Source of the DNA: Verrucomicrobiales bacterium
GTDB taxonomy: Bacteria; Verrucomicrobiota; Verrucomicrobiia; Methylacidiphilales; JAAUTS01
Length of the DNA stretch: 64,000 bases
Reading direction: 5' to 3'
Assembly: GCA_031256975.1 (NCBI GenBank)
Contig: JAIRPN010000009.1
Coordinates: 1-64,000, forward strand
Below are positions 48,558 to 63,538 of this stretch, piece after piece. Every line of letters starts with the position of its first letter. Position 1 is the first letter of the stretch. The notes under the pieces were generated by a model, which worked only from the letters and a program-made list of their open reading frames with translations, searched no databases and was not told the origin of the DNA. Made by a program: the position numbers and the translations under genes.

Positions 48558-51164
48558 TTATAAGCTGGCCTGATCCTCTTCTGAGTCATCTTCCGAGCTG
48601 ATCACCGGGGCAATGGCCTTCAACTTATCGCCACTGTCCAGTGTGACCAATTTCACGCCCTGGGTATTGCGTCCGCATTCACGGATACCTTCCACCGGAA
48701 TACGTACCATCTGGCCCTTGGCGGTAATCAGCATGATTTCATCCTGATCGTTTACCGTTAGCGCCCCGACCACGGCCCCGGTCTTTTCACCGGTCTTCAT
48801 GGTGATAATTCCCTTACCGCCGCGCGATTGCTGGCGGTACTCCTCAAACGAAGTGCGTTTGCCAATGCCATTTTCACCGGCAACCAGCAAGGTCGCCTTC
48901 GAATCGACGATCGACAGGGCCACGACTTCATCGCCTTTTTCCAGCGAAATGCCGCGCACACCGGTGGCCGGACGCCCCATGCTGCGTACGTCTTCCTCAC
49001 TGAAACGAATGCTCATGCCTTCCTTGGTGATCAACACCGCTTCGCTATGACCGGCGGTTAGCTTGACCTCGATCAAGGTATCGCCTTGGTCAATGCCAAT
49101 GGCGATAATGCCGCCCTTTCGGGTGTTGGAAAAATCCACCAACGGCGTCTTCTTCACCGTGCCGTTGCGGGTCGCGAAAAACACATATTGATCGCCATAA
49201 GTCCAGGTTTCATCCTCGTTATTGGCCCCACGGCGGGATTCAACCGGCAACATCGCCACTACTTTTTCCGAACTTTGCAGCGAAAGCACATTGGCAATAT
49301 TGCGCCCCTTGGCAGCGCGGGAACCTTCCGGAATCTCATGCACCCGCTCGACGTACACGCGCCCTGTGTTGGTGAAGAACATCAGGTAATCGTGCGTGCT
49401 GGCACTGTACATGCGCTCGACGAAATCCTGTTCGTCTTCCGATTCAGTCTGTCGCGTGGTTTGGCCGATGACGCCCTTGCCGCCGCGACGCTGCGAACGG
49501 TAACTGGATTTATTGGTGCGCTTGATCAGGCCGTTGTGCGTCAGCGTAATGATCATGCTCTCGTCGGCAATCAGGTCCTCGATCGCCATTTCGCCCTCAT
49601 CCGGCACGATCTGCGTGCGACGGGGCGTGGCGTGTTTTTCCTTGATGGTCTTGAGTTCCGCCTTGATGATGCTGAGCACACGCTTCTCACTCTTGAGAAT
49701 ATCGAGTAAGTCCGTGATCAATTCCAGCAGCTCGGCGTATTCCTTCTTGGTCTTTTCCTGTTCCAGGCCGACCAGCTGATAGAGGCGCAGTTCGAGAATC
49801 GCGTTGATCTGGTCTTCGCTGAACAAATAACGGCCTTCCTGCAAACGGGCCTCGCTGCGGATCATGACGCCGAATTTCTCCACGTTCTTGCGGGTGAACT
49901 CATAACCCATCAATTTCAAACGCGCTTCGTCGCGGGTCTTGGATTCACGGATTAACTTGATGAATTCGTCCAGATTGGCGAGGGCGATCAGGAAACCTTC
50001 CAGGATCTCCGCACGTTTCTCCGCATTGGCGAGCTCGAATTTGGTACGGCGAATCACCACTTCGCGGCGGTGTTCGATGTAGCAAACGATCATCTCTTTG
50101 ACGTTCAGAATCTTCGGCCGCCGCTGGTCAATCGCCAGCATGTTGGCGCTAAAACTGGATTCCAGCGCGGTCAACTTGTACAAGTTATTGATGACCACCT
50201 TGATCGCCGCATCACGCTTCAACTCAATCACCACGCGGGTGTTTTCATCCGATTCGTCACGAATGGCGGTAATGTCGGTCAGCGTCTTTTCATTGACCAG
50301 TTCCGCAATGCGTTCCACCAAAGTCGCACGGTTCACGCCGAATGGAATTTCATCAACTACAATGACTTCCTTGCCACCTTTCATTTCCTCGGTGTGTAAC
50401 TTGCCACGGATTTTCACCGAACCCTTGCCGGTGGTGAAATACTTTTTGATGCCGTCCATGCCCAAAATCGAGCAGCCGGTCGGGAAATCAGGTCCCTTGA
50501 TATATTTCAGCAAATCTTCCGGCTTAACCTCGGGATTGTCGATCACGGCATAAATGCCATCAATCACCTCGCCCAGGTTGTGCGGCGGAATATTGGTCGC
50601 CATACCGACGGCGATACCGGTACCGCCATTGACAATCAAATTCGGGAACGCCGACGGAAACACCACCGGCTCAGTCAAACGTTCATCGTAATTAGGGACA
50701 AAATCAACCGTATCCTTATCCATGTCCTCCATCAGACTGCCGCCCAAGGCGGTCAAACGGGCTTCGGTATAACGCATGGCCGCCGGTGGATCACCTTCGA
50801 CAGAACCGAAGTTACCCTGCGGGTCAACCAGCATATCGCGCATCGACCAAGGCTGAGCCATGTGCACCAAGGTCGGATAAATGACCGCTTCACCGTGCGG
50901 ATGGTAGTTACCGGAAGTGTCACCGCAAATTTTCGCGCATTTCATGTGCTTGCGGCCGGGGTACAGGTTCAGTTCGTGCATCGCAAACAGGATGCGGCGC
51001 TGCGAGGGCTTCAAACCATCGCGCACATCCGGCAAGGCGCGGGAGATGATGACCGACATGGAATAATCAAGGAACGAATCCTTGATTTCATCGGCCACGT
51101 TGATTTTTTCCACTTTCTCGTTAGGTGCGAAAAGCGATGTTGAAGGGATAATGTCGTCTGCCAT
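48558..51164 (-). CDS. gyrA: DNA gyrase subunit A
   Basis: DYSMSVIISRALPDVRDGLKPSQRRILFAMHEL; GDTSGNYHPHGEAVIYPTLVHMAQPWSMR; C-terminal beta-pinwheel repeats. Confidence 0.97.
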   Translation of the reverse strand: MADDIIPSTSLFAPNEKVEKINVADEIKDSFLDYSMSVIISRALPDVRDGLKPSQRRILFAMHELNLYPGRKHMKCAKICGDTSGNYHPHGEAVIYPTLVHMAQPWSMRDMLVDPQGNFGSVEGDPPAAMRYTEARLTALGGSLMEDMDKDTVDFVPNYDERLTEPVVFPSAFPNLIVNGGTGIAVGMATNIPPHNLGEVIDGIYAVIDNPEVKPEDLLKYIKGPDFPTGCSILGMDGIKKYFTTGKGSVKIRGKLHTEEMKGGKEVIVVDEIPFGVNRATLVERIAELVNEKTLTDITAIRDESDENTRVVIELKRDAAIKVVINNLYKLTALESSFSANMLAIDQRRPKILNVKEMIVCYIEHRREVVIRRTKFELANAEKRAEILEGFLIALANLDEFIKLIRESKTRDEARLKLMGYEFTRKNVEKFGVMIRSEARLQEGRYLFSEDQINAILELRLYQLVGLEQEKTKKEYAELLELITDLLDILKSEKRVLSIIKAELKTIKEKHATPRRTQIVPDEGEMAIEDLIADESMIITLTHNGLIKRTNKSSYRSQRRGGKGVIGQTTRQTESEDEQDFVERMYSASTHDYLMFFTNTGRVYVERVHEIPEGSRAAKGRNIANVLSLQSSEKVVAMLPVESRRGANNEDETWTYGDQYVFFATRNGTVKKTPLVDFSNTRKGGIIAIGIDQGDTLIEVKLTAGHSEAVLITKEGMSIRFSEEDVRSMGRPATGVRGISLEKGDEVVALSIVDSKATLLVAGENGIGKRTSFEEYRQQSRGGKGIITMKTGEKTGAVVGALTVNDQDEIMLITAKGQMVRIPVEGIRECGRNTQGVKLVTLDSGDKLKAIAPVISSEDDSEEDQASL

Positions 51165-51211
51165 AAATTTAATTCAATACTTCGTGGTTAGCGTGTTTGG
51201 TCATTAGCGGG

Positions 51212-53830
<2,619 letters not shown>

Positions 53831-53871
53831 TTATCCGCAAAAGTCAATATTTTTTCCGGCTATAAACATCT

Positions 53872-53940
53872 AAAAAATCACGGATTAACACGAATACACC
53901 CCTACCAAAACCAAGCTGATTCGCGTTCATTTCTGCTTAT
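53872..53940. repeat. Inverted-repeat mini-element (aatcacggattaacacgaata / tgattcgcgttcatttctgc)
   Basis: Arms 53872-53896 and 53918-53940. Confidence 0.65.
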
Positions 53941-53948
53941 TGGCAAAC

Positions 53949-53986
53949 AAAAAAGACGCTAACCGCGATCCCGCGGTTAGCGTCTT
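53949..53986 (-). terminator. Intrinsic terminator of the class II RNR gene built from an inverted pair of the RTTAGCG motif
   Basis: aagacgctaaccgcg-atcc-cgcggttagcgtctt, perfect 15-bp stem; minus-strand exit is a T-run; about 30 nt after the stop codon. Confidence 0.93.
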
Positions 53987-54014
53987 CAAGAGGAATTTCG
54001 TTATTAGCGCCCAA

Positions 54015-57011
<2,997 letters not shown>

Positions 57012-57071
57012 ATCTCCTTTTATTTAACTTATACAAACTATTTAACTTCCTTAAAAGAGCAATGTCCACCC

Positions 57072-57118
57072 ACACTATACATCGGACAAGCATCGGAGCG
57101 TAACCCTATTAGTTGTGT
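57072..57118 (-). promoter_or_regulatory. Candidate NrdR box pair upstream of nrdJ
   Basis: acactatacatcggac (57072) and accctattagttgtgt (57103), 31 bp start to start; partial matches to remembered consensus ACACWATATCTTGTGT (about 9/16 and 12/16). Confidence 0.4.
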
Positions 57119-57386
57119 CGTCAACTCAAAACCCCTTCAAAAGCCACAAAAATTTTGTACAATCAAAATACGAAAAAAAAATCACTCCGCAACCCTTGAT
57201 TTTAAGCCCAAAAACGACACCGAATTGTTTTAAATTTGACAAAAACTTTTTAAGTAAATAGTCAATTTTTGTCGTTTTTAGCGACATTTTCGGTACTTTT
57301 CCGCAAACCATTAACCTTGCCGACTACCGCCATTAGCCCACCTTTCCCTTGGTTGCGCTCTTCCGTAATGGGGATATGTTTCAAGC

Positions 57387-57722
57387 ATGTGGGGTAGCGT
57401 GTGCATTGCAGGGGTGCTGTGCCTATCAATTCTGACCGGCTGCGCCGATTTGTCCAATCGCAGCCAATTTCTCAGTGTTGGCATGACCACCAACCAAATG
57501 CAAAGCATACTGGGCAGCGGCGGCTACCCGAAAAACCGCGTCCTCAACCAGCAGGGACAATTGCAGGAACTTTGGGAATATACCGATGCCGAGAGCAAAC
57601 AGAAACTCTGGCTGTGCTTTACTGATTATAAATTGTCCCGCTGGGCAGTCCGGGGCCAGTTGCTAAACGGTGTTCCCGTGCAGATGCCAAGCGATTTGAT
57701 CGATCCGATCAAGGTTCCTTAA
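57387..57722 (+). CDS. Small outer-membrane lipoprotein-like protein (SmpA/BamE-like fold possible)
   Basis: Lipobox LSILTGCAD; SVGMTTNQMQSILGSGGYP. Confidence 0.6.
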   Translation: MWGSVCIAGVLCLSILTGCADLSNRSQFLSVGMTTNQMQSILGSGGYPKNRVLNQQGQLQELWEYTDAESKQKLWLCFTDYKLSRWAVRGQLLNGVPVQMPSDLIDPIKVP

Positions 57723-59125
57723 TCCGCGTTTTTCCGGCCTTTGCGCGGACCGTCTTTCTTCGCCGCTGGCGATTCCTTTTTGTCCTTGAGAACCCACTTC
57801 AACGCGCAACCCGTCAAATCATACTCCTCGCGAATCCGCTGTTCCAGGAACCGCTCGTACGACGGCGTCCACAATTTCCGGTCATTGATAAACACCTTCA
57901 GGGTCGGCGTGCCGTAAGTTTCGCGCTGGGCCGACACATAATAAACCTTCAACTGCCGCCCCTGCCGCGACGACGGCAAATGCCGCACCATCGCCCGCTG
58001 GATCAAGCGGTTGATCTGTCCGGTCGGCAACGGTTCACGGCTGATCTTTCGCACCTTTTCCATCACCTTCAGCCACAGGCCGAGGTTCTTGCCCTCTGCC
58101 GCGCTGACAAAAATCACCGGTGCGTAGTTCAGGAAGAACAATTGCCGCTTGATGCTCTCCTCGTACTCCTTCAAAAATTCGCGCGGCGTCTGGGATTCAA
58201 AACCCGGAATCTCCACCTGCTCCGACAAATCCCACTTGTTGACCAAAATCACGCAGGGCCGCCCCGCGTCGTTGATCAAACCCGCAATCTTCTTCTCCTG
58301 CTCGCTAATGCCGAGCATCGCGTCAATCACCAGCACGCAAAGATGCGACCGGTTGATGGTGTGCGCCGTGCGCGAGGTCATCGCCTGTTCCAATTGATCC
58401 TTCACCCGCGATTTCTTGCGCATGCCCGCGGTATCGACAAACAAATACTTCCGCCCCTCATGCTCGAATTGCACGTCCACCGCGTCGCGCGTGGTGCCTG
58501 CAATGTCGCTAACGATGACACGCTTCTCCTGCAGCAACGCATTGATCAGCGATGACTTGCCGACATTCGGCCTTCCCACCAACGCCACACGAAACTCATC
58601 ATTGGCGTCGGCCTGGTCATTAGCCTCCGCCTTTGGCCAATTCTTCGACAAACTCGCCATTAGCGCCTCAACCCCGAGACCATGCGCCGCCGAAACCGGA
58701 AACACCTTTTCAAATCCAAGCTCGTAAAACTCCGCCGCCAAATTCTGCACCTCCGGCGTATCCAGCTTGTTCACCACCAGCGACACCTGCTTGTCCGCCT
58801 TGCGCAACTTCCGCGCCACCTCGATGTCCAGCGGATTAATCCCTGCGCGACCATCCACCACCAGCAAAATATCCGTCGCTGTTTCAAGGGCGATATTCAC
58901 TTCCCGCTGGATCGCCTGCTCGAATCCCGAATGGTCATCCAGACCGATACCGCCCGTATCCACCAACGTGAACGCATAATCATGCCACAGGCATTCATGC
59001 GTAATGCGGTCGCGCGTCACCCCGGGCATATCATGCACCAGAGAGATCTGCTTGCCGGAAATCCGGTTGAACAACGCCGATTTCCCGACGTTCGGTCGAC
59101 CTACAATGGCTAAAACAGGTTTCAT
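57719..59125 (-). CDS. der: Ribosome biogenesis GTPase Der (EngA)
   Basis: Two G domains: VGRPNVGKSALFNRISGKQ and VGRPNVGKSSLINALLQEK; C-terminal KH-like domain. Confidence 0.97.
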   Translation of the reverse strand: MKPVLAIVGRPNVGKSALFNRISGKQISLVHDMPGVTRDRITHECLWHDYAFTLVDTGGIGLDDHSGFEQAIQREVNIALETATDILLVVDGRAGINPLDIEVARKLRKADKQVSLVVNKLDTPEVQNLAAEFYELGFEKVFPVSAAHGLGVEALMASLSKNWPKAEANDQADANDEFRVALVGRPNVGKSSLINALLQEKRVIVSDIAGTTRDAVDVQFEHEGRKYLFVDTAGMRKKSRVKDQLEQAMTSRTAHTINRSHLCVLVIDAMLGISEQEKKIAGLINDAGRPCVILVNKWDLSEQVEIPGFESQTPREFLKEYEESIKRQLFFLNYAPVIFVSAAEGKNLGLWLKVMEKVRKISREPLPTGQINRLIQRAMVRHLPSSRQGRQLKVYYVSAQRETYGTPTLKVFINDRKLWTPSYERFLEQRIREEYDLTGCALKWVLKDKKESPAAKKDGPRKGRKNAD

Positions 59126-59292
59126 AACCGCGCCATGCTAAAGCAGAAACCGCTAATGACGAACACAAATTATCATTCACGGCCTATGATGCGCATTGGT
59201 TTTTACTTTGAGCCTGCCGCCTGACGGCATATAAACTTCTTAATGGAGGACCCAAAAAACTCCAAATCATCCCATATCAACCGGAAAAAGAA

Positions 59293-59799
59293 ATGCTTCT
59301 GATCTTCAGCGGATTGCCTGGCACTGGAAAAACAACCATCGCGCGTCAGGTTGCCAAGAACCTATCCGCCTTTTACCTGCGTATCGATACTTTGGAACAA
59401 ATGCTGGTACACTCCGGTCTTGTCAAAAAACAGGGGGATTTGGGCCAGGCCGGATACATGATCGGATATTCCCAGTCGGCAGAAAACCTGCGCCTTGGAC
59501 TTACAGTCGTAGCGGATTCTGTAAATCCTCTGAAAATTACCCGCGATGCGTGGAGAAACGTTGCCATTCAAGCCGAAGTCCCTTATTTGGAAATAGAACT
59601 GATTTGTTCAGATCAAACCCTGCACAGGGAACGGGTTGAAACTCGATTATCGGACATTCCCGGCCTGGTCCTCCCAAACTGGCAAAGCGTCATCAACCGC
59701 CAATACGAACCCTGGGACCGGGAGCATTTGATCCTGGACACCGCCAAACTGCATCCCGATGAAGCTGTCGGTGAAATTCTTAAAGAAGTCCGTCGTTAG
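59293..59799 (+). CDS. Predicted P-loop kinase (AAA_33-like)
   Basis: MLLIFSGLPGTGKTTIARQVAKNL. Confidence 0.8.
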   Translation: MLLIFSGLPGTGKTTIARQVAKNLSAFYLRIDTLEQMLVHSGLVKKQGDLGQAGYMIGYSQSAENLRLGLTVVADSVNPLKITRDAWRNVAIQAEVPYLEIELICSDQTLHRERVETRLSDIPGLVLPNWQSVINRQYEPWDREHLILDTAKLHPDEAVGEILKEVRR

Positions 59800-60389
59800 C
59801 GGCTGCTCGGCGTCCCGTAACCACTCTCGGTGATCGCCCGCACGCCGCGCACAATATACACCATCAGCGATACAAAGGTAAACAGCCCCGCCGCCCACAC
59901 CCACCAGTCAATCTTCAACCAGTCAAACTTGACCAGGATGATCGACACCACGCACATCTGCAGCGCAGTCGAGATTTTCCCCGACCAATGCGGCCTTACC
60001 CGCACATGGCGCGTAAATACATGCAGCACCGCGAAACCCATCAGCAAAATCGCGTCGCGTCCCAGGATCAATACCAGGAACCACAGCGGCAGGCGGTACA
60101 ATCCCGGCACCTGAATGATGCTCAGCGTGATGATCGCCGCCAACAACAGGGCCTTGTCCGCCAGCGGATCCAGCACCGCACCCAGTTCGCTCTTTTGCTT
60201 GAACCGCTTGGCAATCCAGCCGTCCAGCGCATCCGTCACCGCCGCGAGGATGAAGGCGCTAACCGCGAGCCAGTGATAGAATTCATTGACCGTTCCCTTG
60301 GTCGCGCTCTCGTCGTAATACAACAACGCGCCGACAAAAAACGGAATCAGCAGAATACGCAGGATCGTGATGCGGGTAGCCAGTGTCAT
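59796..60389 (-). CDS. pgsA: CDP-diacylglycerol--glycerol-3-phosphate 3-phosphatidyltransferase
   Basis: CDP-alcohol phosphatidyltransferase motif DALDGWIAKRFKQKSELGAVLDPLADK. Confidence 0.92.
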   Translation of the reverse strand: MTLATRITILRILLIPFFVGALLYYDESATKGTVNEFYHWLAVSAFILAAVTDALDGWIAKRFKQKSELGAVLDPLADKALLLAAIITLSIIQVPGLYRLPLWFLVLILGRDAILLMGFAVLHVFTRHVRVRPHWSGKISTALQMCVVSIILVKFDWLKIDWWVWAAGLFTFVSLMVYIVRGVRAITESGYGTPSSR

Positions 60390-60396
60390 CGGCACC

Positions 60397-60475
60397 AATT
60401 ATGAATGATAAATTCGGAATGATGAATAAAAAAGTGTCGCCACCGTTCATCATTTACAATTCATCCTTCATAATT
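60397..60475. repeat. Inverted-repeat mini-element (aattatgaatgataaa.. / ..tcatttacaattcatccttcataatt)
   Basis: Arms 60397-60427 and 60446-60475; right arm contains the gltX stop codon. Confidence 0.85.
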
Positions 60476-61799
60476 TTCCCAACGTCCTCTGCAAACGCGC
60501 CAGCACCCGTTCCTTGCCCATCACCTCAAGCATGTGATAAAGCGACGGACCGACTGCCCGGCCCGCCACGCCAGCGCGGCACGGGTGCACATAAACACCA
60601 ACCTTCACGCCGTCACCGGCGGCCAAGGCTTTCAAGGTTTCTTCCAATTTCACCGCCGACCATTCACCCAACCCGCCAAACGCGGCGCTGAGTTTTTCGA
60701 TTCGCGATTTCGCCTCCGGTTCTTTCAAGGTCACCGTTAGCGACTTCTCATCATAGGAAAATTCCTCATTGAAGAACGGCTCCACCCAGTCCGGCAGATC
60801 GCGACCCAACTTGATTTTCTCGCGCACGATGTCCAGCACGCCGGTCACATAAGCCGCGTCAATCTTCGACAAATCCACTCCGCGCTGCGTCAGGTATTCC
60901 TTGGCATAAGCGTGATATTGTTCCGCCGTTAGCGCCTTCCAGTATTCGCCGTTCAGCCAGTACAGTTTATTGATATCAAAGCGCGCATTGCCACGGTTGA
61001 TCTGCGGCAAATCAAACTTCTCCACCACCTCGCTAATGGCGATCACCTCGCGGTTGTCCTTCGGCGACCAACCCAGCAGGCACAGGTAATTCCGCACCGC
61101 CTCGGGCAGATAACCCTGGTCCATATACTCGCCGATCGACGCGCCTTCATCGCGCTTTGACATCTTCGAGCCGCCAGGGTTCAGGATCAGCGGAATGTGC
61201 GCGTACTGCGGAGGAGTCGCACCCAGCGCCTCGAACATGGCGATATGCTTGTGCGTGTTCGACAAATGATCCTCACCGCGAATCACGTGGGTGATCTTCA
61301 TCTCCAGATCATCCACCACGTTGACAAAGTGGAACACCGGCGTGCCGTCCTTGCGGAAAATCGTCGGGTCGGGTTCATGCGTGCGGTCAAAGGTAATCTC
61401 GCCGCAGATCAAATCCTTCACCACGCCTGGCGTGCGCGGCATGCGGAAACGCACCGAACCGTCCGGGTCCTGGTAAGCCTTGTCCACCGCCAGCAACTGG
61501 TCGACATACTTCTTGTAAATGTCCATCCGCTGGCTCTGGTAATAAGGACCGAAATCGCCCTTGGCACCGCCGCCTTCCTGGGCACCCTCGTCCCAGTCGA
61601 GACCCAGCCAGCGCAGCCCTTTGAAAATAATCGCCACCGCTTCCGGCGTATTCCGGGCCGTGTCGGTATCCTCGATGCGCAAAATCAGCTTCCCGCCGAA
61701 GTGACGGGCATACAGCCAGTTAAACAACGCGGTACGCGCCCCGCCAATGTGCAACAATCCCGTCGGCGACGGGGCAAAACGAACACGAACATCACTCAT
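60468..61799 (-). CDS. gltX: Glutamyl-tRNA synthetase
   Basis: VRFAPSPTGLLHIGGARTALFNWLYAR; KMSKRDEGASIGEY. Confidence 0.96.
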   Translation of the reverse strand: MSDVRVRFAPSPTGLLHIGGARTALFNWLYARHFGGKLILRIEDTDTARNTPEAVAIIFKGLRWLGLDWDEGAQEGGGAKGDFGPYYQSQRMDIYKKYVDQLLAVDKAYQDPDGSVRFRMPRTPGVVKDLICGEITFDRTHEPDPTIFRKDGTPVFHFVNVVDDLEMKITHVIRGEDHLSNTHKHIAMFEALGATPPQYAHIPLILNPGGSKMSKRDEGASIGEYMDQGYLPEAVRNYLCLLGWSPKDNREVIAISEVVEKFDLPQINRGNARFDINKLYWLNGEYWKALTAEQYHAYAKEYLTQRGVDLSKIDAAYVTGVLDIVREKIKLGRDLPDWVEPFFNEEFSYDEKSLTVTLKEPEAKSRIEKLSAAFGGLGEWSAVKLEETLKALAAGDGVKVGVYVHPCRAGVAGRAVGPSLYHMLEVMGKERVLARLQRTLGKL

Positions 61800-61842
61800 A
61801 AAATCTTTCTGGAATAATTAGCCGACCATTAAAGCCGACGCC

Positions 61843-61921
61843 AACCACAAAGGCAAACAACTAATTGGCTCCCATGTATGCAAAGAATCCGCAAAAATTG
61901 TGTTCTCTTTGTGTTCTTTTG
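61843..61921. repeat. Inverted-repeat mini-element (aaccacaaaggcaaacaa / ttgtgttctctttgtgttcttttg)
   Basis: Arms read directly between gltX and lemA. Confidence 0.7.
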
Positions 61922-61939
61922 AGGCTAATAAAAATCCCC

Positions 61940-62497
61940 ATGCCCTCCTTTCTCGTCATTAGCGCGGCCACCGCGTTTGTCGCGGTCATCCTCATTATCT
62001 TCCTGTTCAATTCACTAATCGCCAAACGCAACGCCGTCGACTTCGCCTTCAGTTGCATTGATACCCAGCTCAAGAAACGCTGCGACCTCATCCCCAACCT
62101 CATCGCCACCGTCAAGGGTTACGCCAATCACGAAGCCGGAGTCCTGCGCGAAGTCACCGAACTCCGCAATCAACTCATCAACCAGCAAAGCGCCACCAAT
62201 GACCGTTTCGCCCTCGAAACGCAACTCACCGAAAAACTCCCCGCACTCATGGCGGTGGCCGAGGCCTACCCCAACCTCAAAGCCGACCAGCAATTCCTCC
62301 ACCTCCAGCGCACCCTGACCGAAATCGAGGAACAAATCTCCGCCGCCCGACGCGCCTTCAACGCCGCCACCTACGAATACAACAACGCCGTGCAAAGCTT
62401 CCCCTCCAACCTCATCGCCGGCACCTTCCAATTCCGCGCCCGCGATTTCTTCCACATCAACGACACCGAGCGCCAAAACCCCGCCGTTAGCGTCTGA
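61940..62497 (+). CDS. LemA family protein
   Basis: IIFLFNSLIAKRNAVDFAFSCIDTQLKKRCDLIPNLIATVKGYANHE. Confidence 0.93.
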   Translation: MPSFLVISAATAFVAVILIIFLFNSLIAKRNAVDFAFSCIDTQLKKRCDLIPNLIATVKGYANHEAGVLREVTELRNQLINQQSATNDRFALETQLTEKLPALMAVAEAYPNLKADQQFLHLQRTLTEIEEQISAARRAFNAATYEYNNAVQSFPSNLIAGTFQFRARDFFHINDTERQNPAVSV

Positions 62498-62499
62498 TT

Positions 62500-63471
62500 A
62501 TGCTTCCCTTCGATTTAGTCGAAAAACTGGCCCCCTCGCAGCACGAGCTAGAACAATACCGACAAAAACTCCGTGCAGGACAACGCAAAAATAGACTGAT
62601 CATCGTCAGTTTGTCGCTGATCTTTATCGCCTTAATCGCATTTGCCTACCGGATTCAATCCCCCGAGCTCGCAATTTGCTCAATAATCGGGCTCTGCTCC
62701 CCATTCATTTATGCCTCATTTTGCAACAATTCTCCCGAAACACTTTATCAGAATGCTTACAAACAGATGATAAACCCCGTGCTTTTGCAACATTTCTCTT
62801 CCGAACTGCATTATGATCCCGATCATGGTTTGCCAAGCAGTGACCTTGCAGAATCCAAGCTATTTACCGGCTCAATCGATCGTTACAGCTCAACCGACTT
62901 GGTCAGCGGCACTTACGGCAAAACAAAATTTCGTTTCTCCCAAGTGTCAGCCGAAGAATTACATAAGCAAACCTCAAGCAGGGGCGGCTCCAGAACTTAT
63001 TATACTATTATTTTTCAAGGTTTGCTTTTTATTGCCGATTTCAACAAAAATTTTAGCGGACATACTTACGTCCGAACCGACTTCGCGGAAAAACATCTAG
63101 GGAACCTCGGGCGCTTTCTCCAAGAACACAATCTTAGTTCCGACGAAGTGGTGCAATTGGAAAATCCTGAGTTTGAAAAAGCCTTTGCCGTTTACACCAA
63201 TAATCAAGTCGAAGCCCGTTATATCTTAACTCCGGCGATGATGGACAATCTACTCGATTTAAGACAACGTTGTATCACGGAAACTCAATATTCCTTCCAT
63301 GATTCAAGCATCACCGTCGCCATCGCCAACAGTACGCTTCTTTTCACCCCCAACTTCAAATGTCCTGCAACCAATAACGAACAGTTGGAAGCTATTTATA
63401 ACCAGTTGGACTTCTTCTTGAGTATAATCAACGATCTCGACCTCAACACCCGCATTTGGTCGAAGGAATAA
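62500..63471 (+). CDS. DUF3137-like membrane protein (copy 1)
   Basis: SIDRYSSTDLVSGTYGKTKFRFSQVSAEELHKQ; TM segments near the N-terminus. Confidence 0.8.
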   Translation: MLPFDLVEKLAPSQHELEQYRQKLRAGQRKNRLIIVSLSLIFIALIAFAYRIQSPELAICSIIGLCSPFIYASFCNNSPETLYQNAYKQMINPVLLQHFSSELHYDPDHGLPSSDLAESKLFTGSIDRYSSTDLVSGTYGKTKFRFSQVSAEELHKQTSSRGGSRTYYTIIFQGLLFIADFNKNFSGHTYVRTDFAEKHLGNLGRFLQEHNLSSDEVVQLENPEFEKAFAVYTNNQVEARYILTPAMMDNLLDLRQRCITETQYSFHDSSITVAIANSTLLFTPNFKCPATNNEQLEAIYNQLDFFLSIINDLDLNTRIWSKE

Positions 63472-63538
63472 ATAAGATTAAAATTTTCATGTTCGCATTC
63501 TCCACTGTAAACTCTGTCACTAGAGTCTGATTCTGGCT

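Noticed and set aside
57126-57311. 61-aa minus-strand ORF in the AT-rich gap upstream of nrdJ
   Set aside because: Low-complexity Lys/Phe-rich translation with no RBS seen; likely chance ORF.
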